Shown one piece after another: positions 26,961 through 31,798 of a DNA stretch of 31,798 nucleotides. Position numbers and translations under genes: made by a program. This DNA is from an uncultured Ruminococcus sp. (lineage in GTDB: Bacteria > Bacillota > Clostridia > Oscillospirales > Acutalibacteraceae), in contig CAKSNZ010000024.1 in NCBI GenBank assembly GCA_934476515.1, positions 1-31,798 on the forward strand. The letters are read 5' to 3'. Each line of letters begins with the position of its first letter. The stretch's first letter is position 1. Under the pieces are notes generated by a model. The model was given only the letters and a program-made list of their open reading frames with translations. It made no database searches and was not told the DNA's origin.

Positions 26961-27023
26961 ATATATCACCTTATTGTCTTTCACTAGGATTATCCATAGT
27001 TACATATAAATTATAATACTCAA

Positions 27024-27052
27024 ATTATACTATATTTATTAATAAATTACAA
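27024..27052 (-). promoter_or_regulatory. Promoter of the M29-phosphoesterase-pglX operon
   Basis: Minus strand: TTGTAA (27052-27047), 17-base spacer, TATAAT (27029-27024). It overlaps the T tail of the upstream HAD terminator. Confidence 0.6.
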
Positions 27053-27102
27053 TAAAAAGGGTTGTGGCAAATACTTTTCATTATAAGTTATTTACCACAA
27101 CC
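27053..27102 (-). terminator. Terminator after the HAD gene
   Basis: Minus strand: GGTTGTGG (27102-27095) and CCACAACC (27067-27060), with a further AAATA/TATTT pairing in the middle. CTTTTTATTG follows. It starts 5 bases after the stop codon. Confidence 0.85.
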
Positions 27103-27106
27103 TTAT

Positions 27107-27928
27107 TTAACTATTAAATTTTTCTTGCAAAAACAAAGCTACACCATCTTGATTATTACTTAAAATAACCTTAGTTGAAATAGATTTTAATTCTTCACAA
27201 GCATTATTCATTGCATAACATTCATCGGAAATTTGAAACATAGGTACATCATTGATAGCATCACCAAAGGTCACTACCCTATCAAAATTATATGTTTCTT
27301 TTAACTGCAAAATTCCATTAGCCTTTGAGGCTGTTATAGGCATAATTTCACACCAATAGGAGTCATTATAAATTTCTTTCTGAAATGTTGCTCTAATATT
27401 ATTATTTTCTTTAATAGAATTATAAAATTCTTTCACCTCATCATATTCACCGATAATAGTGAAATAAAAAATATTACCCTCATAAAGATTTTCACTACTG
27501 TTCAGAGGGTTCATTCTAGGGTCATTACCTCTAACATCAAGGTAATATTTTGTACCTTGATTTACAAAATTCTTGTTATAGCTAACCTTTTCTACATTAT
27601 TAACAAATGAATATACCAAAGGGTTTAGTGAAGATTTCTTAATATTCTCAATAATAAAATCTCTGTCAGTTTTATTAAAGTAATTTGAATTAACTATTTT
27701 TCCTGTATCCTTCATCATTGTGAAAGTGCCGTTATACACAACTACAGGTAATTTTAGGTTCAAGCCCTCAATTTTATCACTTGCAGAAACCAAGCTTCTT
27801 GCAGTAGCAACTGTAAAATTCATTCCTTTTTCAATAAGGGAATTAATGATATTTTTGCTATTTTCACTAATCTTAACATCACTATTCAGTAGTGTACCGT
27901 CAAGGTCAGAAACATAAAGTGTATTCAT
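27107..27928 (-). CDS. HAD-superfamily (Cof-type) phosphatase
   Basis: 273 residues. Nucleophile motif Asp8-Leu-Asp10-Gly-Thr, Thr/Ser motif in 'FTVATARS' and the closing 'GDAINDVPMF' metal motif (about 219-228) identify a Cof/YidA-type HAD phosphatase with a C2 cap between residues 80 and 190. Such enzymes act on sugar phosphates or FMN; the substrate is unknown. Its ATG follows the stop of the regulator gene with no gap, and its GGGAGG lies inside the end of that gene, so it is coupled to the regulator. Confidence 0.88.
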   Translation of the reverse strand: MNTLYVSDLDGTLLNSDVKISENSKNIINSLIEKGMNFTVATARSLVSASDKIEGLNLKLPVVVYNGTFTMMKDTGKIVNSNYFNKTDRDFIIENIKKSSLNPLVYSFVNNVEKVSYNKNFVNQGTKYYLDVRGNDPRMNPLNSSENLYEGNIFYFTIIGEYDEVKEFYNSIKENNNIRATFQKEIYNDSYWCEIMPITASKANGILQLKETYNFDRVVTFGDAINDVPMFQISDECYAMNNACEELKSISTKVILSNNQDGVALFLQEKFNS

Positions 27929-28123
27929 TTATTCCTCCCAAAACAGTTCATCTAAAGTTTTGTTAAGTGCTTTACAAATTGCAATGCAAAGTTTGATTGT
28001 AGGGTTGTAGTCACCCTTTTCAATAGCATTTATAGTTTGTCGTGATACACCAACAAGTTCAGCAAGTTTAGCCTGAGAAATATCCATACCAGCCCTAGCA
28101 GATTTTAATTTTAAATTTTTCAT
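27929..28123 (-). CDS. XRE-family helix-turn-helix regulator
   Basis: 64 residues, one Cro/C1-type domain: helix 2-3 'SQAKLAELVGVSRQTINAIEKG' region (15-37) with the typical 'NPTIKLCIAICKALN' end. No effector domain. Likely a DNA-binding repressor. It overlaps the membrane protein gene by 4 bases (ATGA) and is followed without a gap by the HAD gene. A candidate operator with arms CTTGAC and GTCAAG surrounds the operon promoter. Regulator-plus-membrane-protein pairs of this kind are common in Firmicutes. Confidence 0.93.
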   Translation of the reverse strand: MKNLKLKSARAGMDISQAKLAELVGVSRQTINAIEKGDYNPTIKLCIAICKALNKTLDELFWEE

Positions 28124-28653
28124 TCTTCAATCTCTCTCTTTTCTGCTTTTTTGTCAATGATGATTTTGATAATTGCAATTACTGAAATTATTAGAAATGT
28201 AACACCACAAACTAGGTTCATAAAAAATGTTTCATCATCACCTTTAGTGATTATATTTCCAAAAAAACAAGCAAAGTTAATTGCACTTACAACCAGAAAA
28301 ACAATAATATACCTTGAAAGATTACCGGACAATGAAACATAAGCATCCTTAATAATTGAATAACCGGCAAACACAACAACACCTAAGCAAATACCAACAA
28401 AGTTCATTGACATTGTGTCAAGCCAATCACCAAACAATTTGCAAAACAGACCGTTAGCAATATAGTAAGCGATAACTGTAAAGAAAGAATACTTATATGC
28501 TACACCTTGAATAGCCTTTTGTCTTTCATCGTAATTGTTAGTAGGCTTACCCTTTTTCTTTCTATATAAATGTGCAAAAAGACAAACAAGGAAAACCAAT
28601 ACAAAACCTGCAACCATACCTAATGCAAAAGAAAGTTTTTCTGTATTAATCAT
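28120..28653 (-). CDS. Four-helix membrane protein paired with the XRE regulator
   Basis: 177 residues. One N-terminal helix (about 7-28), a charged loop with 'YDERQ' (about 41-45), and three to four further helices ending in a Lys/Glu-rich tail. The YDERQ loop is a recurring mark of small membrane proteins encoded next to XRE regulators. Function unknown; a membrane sensor or partner of the regulator is possible. TGGAGG lies 8 bases before the ATG. First gene of a three-gene operon with the promoter at 28696-28724. Confidence 0.8.
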   Translation of the reverse strand: MINTEKLSFALGMVAGFVLVFLVCLFAHLYRKKKGKPTNNYDERQKAIQGVAYKYSFFTVIAYYIANGLFCKLFGDWLDTMSMNFVGICLGVVVFAGYSIIKDAYVSLSGNLSRYIIVFLVVSAINFACFFGNIITKGDDETFFMNLVCGVTFLIISVIAIIKIIIDKKAEKREIEE

Positions 28654-28686
28654 AATAAAACCTCCAATAAAAATTTATTTTTATCT

Positions 28687-28725
28687 CTTGACTATATATT
28701 ACTACCTAGATTACATTATGTCAAG
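28687..28725 (-). promoter_or_regulatory. Promoter with candidate autorepressor operator
   Basis: Minus strand: TTGACA (28724-28719), 17-base spacer, TAATAT (28701-28696). The promoter lies between perfect arms CTTGAC (28687-28692) and GTCAAG (28720-28725). One arm overlaps the -35 and the other falls near the transcription start, an arrangement suited to repression by the downstream XRE protein. Confidence 0.6.
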
Positions 28726-28798
28726 TATATTTTACATTTATTTTGAAATATTTTACTTTATGTTAAGTCAGCTTTTCTAATATATATTTTTAGGCAAT

Positions 28799-28829
28799 AA
28801 AAAAGTCACACCGTAACAGTGTGACTTTT
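28799..28829 (-). terminator. Terminator after the PAP2-type gene
   Basis: Minus strand: AAAAGTCACAC (28829-28819), 7-base loop, GTGTGACTTTT (28811-28801), followed by T. It lies 9 bases after the stop codon. Confidence 0.85.
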
Positions 28830-28838
28830 AAATATTAT

Positions 28839-29543
28839 TTACTTTTTCATTACAACCTTATTTGTCTTTTTCTTAAATCTTACAAGTGTAATAAACTTAT
28901 GCCTAACAACATCATAGGCTCTGCCAAGGTTAAATTTCTTTGAAAGAAATAAACCAATTTCAGCCACTACAATGCCACCGATAATATCAACAAACACATG
29001 TTGCTTTACAAATACAGTTGACATACAAATTAATATAGCAAGAACAAACCACACCTTGCTATACATAGGGTGAACTTTTTTACACCTTAAAGCACCTCTA
29101 AAGCAAATCCAGCTTTCCATACAATGGATAGATGGGAAAAGATTATTAGGTTGGTCTAATGAATAAACAGCATTAGTCAACCAGTTAAGAACACCTCCGG
29201 AAGGAACATTTGCTCTTGTCATAGTGGTTGGGATAATAACAAAACAAAATAGGCAAATGGTTTTGCACACAAATTCAGCAGCAAAAAACTCATTGCAAAG
29301 ACTTCTACTTTCTTTAGCAAACACCAAGAATCCTATAATCCACAACACATAAGAAAGAATATATATCACTACAAAAGAGGATACAAAAGGAATGTAGCTA
29401 TCTAATTTTATTGAAAAATCATAATGTGGCATTTTGTTGGTAAAGAACCTTGTCATATTGTAAACAAGGGTGTTCCAAACAATACAAACCACAATAGGCA
29501 AATACGCATATCTTGGAATTAACTGTCTTTTCATATCAAACAT
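28839..29543 (-). CDS. PAP2-superfamily membrane phosphatase
   Basis: 234 residues from ATG 29543, with about six membrane helices. The PAP2 catalytic motifs are present as 'PSIHC' (motif 2) and 'KQHVFVD' (motif 3, His-x3-Asp). Motif 1, normally KxxxxxxRP, is not obvious, as in several Aur1-like members. PAP2 proteins dephosphorylate lipid phosphates at the membrane. The start is uncertain: the frame is open to a TTG at 29570, and the next ATG is at 29534; none has a strong ribosome site. The sequence before it is AT-rich, with arms TATGAATAA and TTATTCATA at 29632-29659. Confidence 0.75.
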   Translation of the reverse strand: MFDMKRQLIPRYAYLPIVVCIVWNTLVYNMTRFFTNKMPHYDFSIKLDSYIPFVSSFVVIYILSYVLWIIGFLVFAKESRSLCNEFFAAEFVCKTICLFCFVIIPTTMTRANVPSGGVLNWLTNAVYSLDQPNNLFPSIHCMESWICFRGALRCKKVHPMYSKVWFVLAILICMSTVFVKQHVFVDIIGGIVVAEIGLFLSKKFNLGRAYDVVRHKFITLVRFKKKTNKVVMKK

Positions 29544-29716
29544 ATTAGCACAACCACATTTCAAAATCAAGATTTAATCTATGTTTTATATACCTTTTAC
29601 AAAAAATGTACATAAATTAACATACATATTTTATGAATAAGTCCATTTGTTTATTCATATATTTTGGTAAATATATAGAAATTGTAGAATTTGTCGAATT
29701 TCGTTGGTGCATTTCA

Positions 29717-29745
29717 TTGTATTAAAGTGATAAATAGTGTATAAT
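29717..29745 (+). promoter_or_regulatory. Probable promoter of the symporter gene
   Basis: TATAAT (29740-29745) with TTGTAT (29717-29722) 17 bases upstream. The -35 matches only 3 of 6. Transcription would start near 29752, just before the hairpin at 29756. Confidence 0.5.
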
Positions 29746-29755
29746 GTATGGGTAC

Positions 29756-29790
29756 AAGGTAGTGCATATATTCGGTGTGCTACCTTTTTT
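29756..29790 (+). promoter_or_regulatory. Terminator-like hairpin in the symporter leader (candidate attenuator)
   Basis: Arms AAGGTAGTGCA (29756-29766) and TGTGCTACCTT (29776-29786) form 11 pairs (two G-U), 9-base loop, followed at once by TTTT. It points along the symporter gene and lies 38 bases before its start codon. On the other strand there is no T run, so it does not serve the PAP2 gene. No known riboswitch motif was seen around it. Confidence 0.6.
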
Positions 29791-29828
29791 CCGTAGTAAT
29801 ATACAATTAAAAAATGAGGAGCAGAATT

Positions 29829-31574
29829 ATGGAACATTTTATGAACTCACTGCAAACTGTCTTAAACAACATTGATAACGCAGTATGGGGTCCTGTAATG
29901 CTGATACTGCTTGTTGGTACAGGTGTTTACCTAACCTTTAGGTTTGGTTTTCTAACTTGGAGAAATCTTTTTCCATCACTAAAAGCACTTTTCAGCAAAG
30001 AATCAAGAATCAAAAAAGACGGTGGCAAAGGTGATGTTTCTCCTTTTGCAGCACTTATGACTGCACTTGCATCTACAATCGGTACAGGTAACATTGTCGG
30101 TGTTGCCACTGCTATGGTAGCCGGTGGTCCGGGTGCTTTGGTATGGATGTGGATTTCAGCAGCATTTGGTATTACAACAAAGTTTGCTGAATGTGCATTG
30201 TCTATTAAGTACAGAGTTGTTAATGACCGTGGTGAAATGCTTGGTGGTCCTATGTACTCAATCAAGGCAGCATTTCACGACAAGCTACCGGGTAAAATTT
30301 TGGCAGTATTATTTGCAATCTTTGCATTACTTGCATCATTCGGTATCGGTAACTTAACACAAGCTAACTCAATCTCCGATGCAGTTAACTCAACCTTTAC
30401 TATTCCTACATGGGTAACAGGTCTAATCCTTACAGTTATGGTACTGATTATTGTTTTAGGTGGTATTCAGAGTATTTCAAAGGTTTCTTCAGTACTTGTT
30501 CCTGCAATGGCTGTCTTTTACATTATTGCAGGTCTTGTAGTTATTTTCGGTAACATTTCAGGTATTCCTGAAGGTCTAAAAAACATTTTTGTTATGGCTT
30601 TCTCCGGTAAATCAGTTGCCGGTGGTATAGCCGGTACACTTACTGCAACAATGTTGAACTCAATGCGTTATGGTGTTGGCAGAGGTGTATTTAGTAATGA
30701 AGCCGGTATGGGTTCTGCTGCTATTGCTGCAGCTGCTGCACATACTGACAACCACATTCGTCAAGGCTATATCAATATGTGTGGTACATTCCTAGATACA
30801 ATTGTTGTATGTACAATTACAGGTTTAGCTATTGCATCATCCGGAGTGCTTGGTACAACTAATGCAGCTATGGATGGCACATATGTTATTGATAACAACA
30901 AAATCACTATTGCATCTCACAATATTGGTTCTGACTCCTCATACAAAGACACAATTTATGAGTATGCATTAACTGATGATGGTTTCTCATTAACTGATGA
31001 TAGTGGTAATGTTACAAACTACACACCTTGTACTAAAGAAAAAATTGCTACAAACCAGGAAACTGACTTTGACAAAAAGATGGATGGTGTAGAAGCTAAG
31101 GCTACCGAAACAACTTTACAGGGTACATGGCAAGATGAAAGTGGTAACAATGTAAAGTTCAGTACTGATGGACAGTACGAATCATTAACACTAACAACCG
31201 GTGCTAAACTAACAATTGAAGCATTTAGAAGTGTGCTTGGTGATGTTGGTGCTTACCTAGTAACTATTGGACTTATCCTCTTTGCTTTCTCTACTATTCT
31301 TGGTTGGGAATATAACGGTGAAAAGGCACTTGAGTTCCTTGCTAAAAAGCCACTTGTATGTTACATATACAGAATTATATTCTCACTTGTTGTTTACTTC
31401 GGTGCAGTAATTTCTCTTGATATTGTATGGTCATTCTCAGATATTGCAAACGCACTTATGATTGTTCCTAATGTTATTGCCGTATTAATCTTAAGCAATA
31501 AACTTGCAAAAGAAACTAAGAAATTCCAGCCAATTTGGAAAGAAGAAAGAGGAAAAGTTAAGAATAATAAATAA
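29829..31574 (+). CDS. Sodium:alanine (AGCS) symporter with inserted domain
   Basis: 581 residues, about 110 longer than usual. N-terminal half is a standard AGCS (AlsT) transporter, with 'GPVMLILLVGTGVYLT' and the Na+/substrate segment 'STIGTGNIVGVATA' (about 77-90), then 'NEAGMGSAAIAAAAAHTDN' (near 290-308). About 113 residues (345-457) are inserted before the final helices 'YLVTIGLILFAFSTILGWEY'. The insert is hydrophilic and beta-like, with 'GTWQDESGNNVKFSTDGQY' resembling small lipocalin-like domains. It imports alanine or glycine with Na+ by family. The start is set at ATG 29829 because GAGGA lies 8 bases upstream. Preceded by a terminator-like leader hairpin and followed by a terminator. 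Confidence 0.92.
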   Translation: MEHFMNSLQTVLNNIDNAVWGPVMLILLVGTGVYLTFRFGFLTWRNLFPSLKALFSKESRIKKDGGKGDVSPFAALMTALASTIGTGNIVGVATAMVAGGPGALVWMWISAAFGITTKFAECALSIKYRVVNDRGEMLGGPMYSIKAAFHDKLPGKILAVLFAIFALLASFGIGNLTQANSISDAVNSTFTIPTWVTGLILTVMVLIIVLGGIQSISKVSSVLVPAMAVFYIIAGLVVIFGNISGIPEGLKNIFVMAFSGKSVAGGIAGTLTATMLNSMRYGVGRGVFSNEAGMGSAAIAAAAAHTDNHIRQGYINMCGTFLDTIVVCTITGLAIASSGVLGTTNAAMDGTYVIDNNKITIASHNIGSDSSYKDTIYEYALTDDGFSLTDDSGNVTNYTPCTKEKIATNQETDFDKKMDGVEAKATETTLQGTWQDESGNNVKFSTDGQYESLTLTTGAKLTIEAFRSVLGDVGAYLVTIGLILFAFSTILGWEYNGEKALEFLAKKPLVCYIYRIIFSLVVYFGAVISLDIVWSFSDIANALMIVPNVIAVLILSNKLAKETKKFQPIWKEERGKVKNNK

Positions 31575-31600
31575 TATTTAAAAATAAAATATATAAACTT

Positions 31601-31634
31601 AAGGAGTGGTTAATCAAACCACTCCTTTCCTTTT
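31601..31634 (+). terminator. Terminator after the symporter gene
   Basis: Arms AAGGAGTGGTT (31601-31611) and AACCACTCCTT (31617-31627), 5-base loop, then TCCTTTT. Confidence 0.85.
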
Positions 31635-31736
31635 CCCTATTCTCATTTTTATTGTAATTTATAATAAAGATAGTAAACTATATCTATAAATTAGGGTTTG
31701 TAGGGCTAAATGTAAAGTGTTAAATTTTAGCAAATA

Positions 31737-31798
31737 AGGCTCCCTTGTGTAAAGGGAGCTGTCGCTCGTAAATTGGAAGAATGACAATTTACTCTTAA
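31737..31798. repeat. Dispersed stem-loop repeat (copy R3, cut by window end)
   Basis: Hairpin GCTCCCTT (31739-31746) / AAGGGAGC (31752-31759), then CTGTCG and a second stem-loop GTAAATTG (31768-31775), 9-base loop, CAATTTAC (31785-31792). The second stem-loop has the same arms and loop length as in R1 (253-277), with a different loop sequence. It continues beyond the window. Confidence 0.7.

Noticed and set aside
29571..29828. Glycine riboswitch or T-box before the amino-acid symporter
   Set aside because: The leader is too short and lacks the conserved glycine aptamer or T-box sequences.

Overview
The window looks like chromosomal DNA from a low-GC Gram-positive of the class Clostridia, most likely a gut Oscillospiraceae/Ruminococcaceae-type bacterium. 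The reasons are AT-rich intergenic DNA, strong AGGAGG ribosome binding sites, RNase Y, NADP-type glutamate dehydrogenase, lysine-rich secreted proteins with Big_2, FN3 and YARHG domains, and stem-loop dispersed repeats (CTCCCTCAGCGAGGGAG type) of the kind I associate with gut Ruminococcaceae. I see no rRNA, tRNA, CRISPR array, transposase, integrase or phage gene. Highly expressed genes choose CTA as leucine codon, which is unusual for an AT-rich Firmicute.

Layout. 1-490: dispersed-repeat island and the terminator of a small lipoprotein/SWIM operon (minus, 1938-491). 1939-3245: divergent promoters, then a small DUF6514-type protein and a PflX-like radical SAM enzyme (plus). 3479-5032: RNase Y (minus) with a long leader. 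5561-7080: GAPDH and glyoxalase I, each with its own promoter and terminator. 7246-9438: an FN3/L,D-transpeptidase wall protein and an HD phosphohydrolase (minus). 9652-13661: a secreted CAP/Big_2 protein, a DUF1275 membrane protein (minus) and an HtrA-type protease. 13662-14186: a second repeat island. 14187-16098: ywlE-like phosphatase, rimI and tsaD (minus). 16502-17836: glutamate dehydrogenase (minus). 18179-20102: nnrE, a small Smr protein and an unknown protein (minus). 20157-26960: M29 aminopeptidase, metallophosphoesterase, BREX-type methyltransferase PglX, Nudix hydrolase and DUF308 membrane protein, all minus and closely packed. 27107-28653: membrane protein, XRE regulator and HAD phosphatase (minus). 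28839-29543: PAP2-type membrane protein (minus). 29829-31574: Na+/amino-acid symporter with a large extra domain (plus). 31730-31798: a third dispersed repeat, running off the window.

How the genes fit together. GAPDH and glyoxalase I are neighbours with a metabolic link (triose phosphates and methylglyoxal) but separate promoters. ywlE-rimI-tsaD joins a phosphatase to N-terminal acetylation and tRNA t6A synthesis. nnrE and several Nudix/HAD/HD/MPE enzymes suggest metabolite housekeeping. The strongest candidate for something unusual is a full-length BREX PglX with no BREX partner in the window, translationally overlapped with a membrane-anchored metallophosphoesterase. Next are the symporter, with a ~113-residue inserted domain and a terminator-like hairpin just after its promoter, and the repeat family sharing a GTAAATTG-N9-CAATTTAC stem-loop. 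Most of the rest is ordinary housekeeping DNA. All statements are from reading the sequence; no database search was run.
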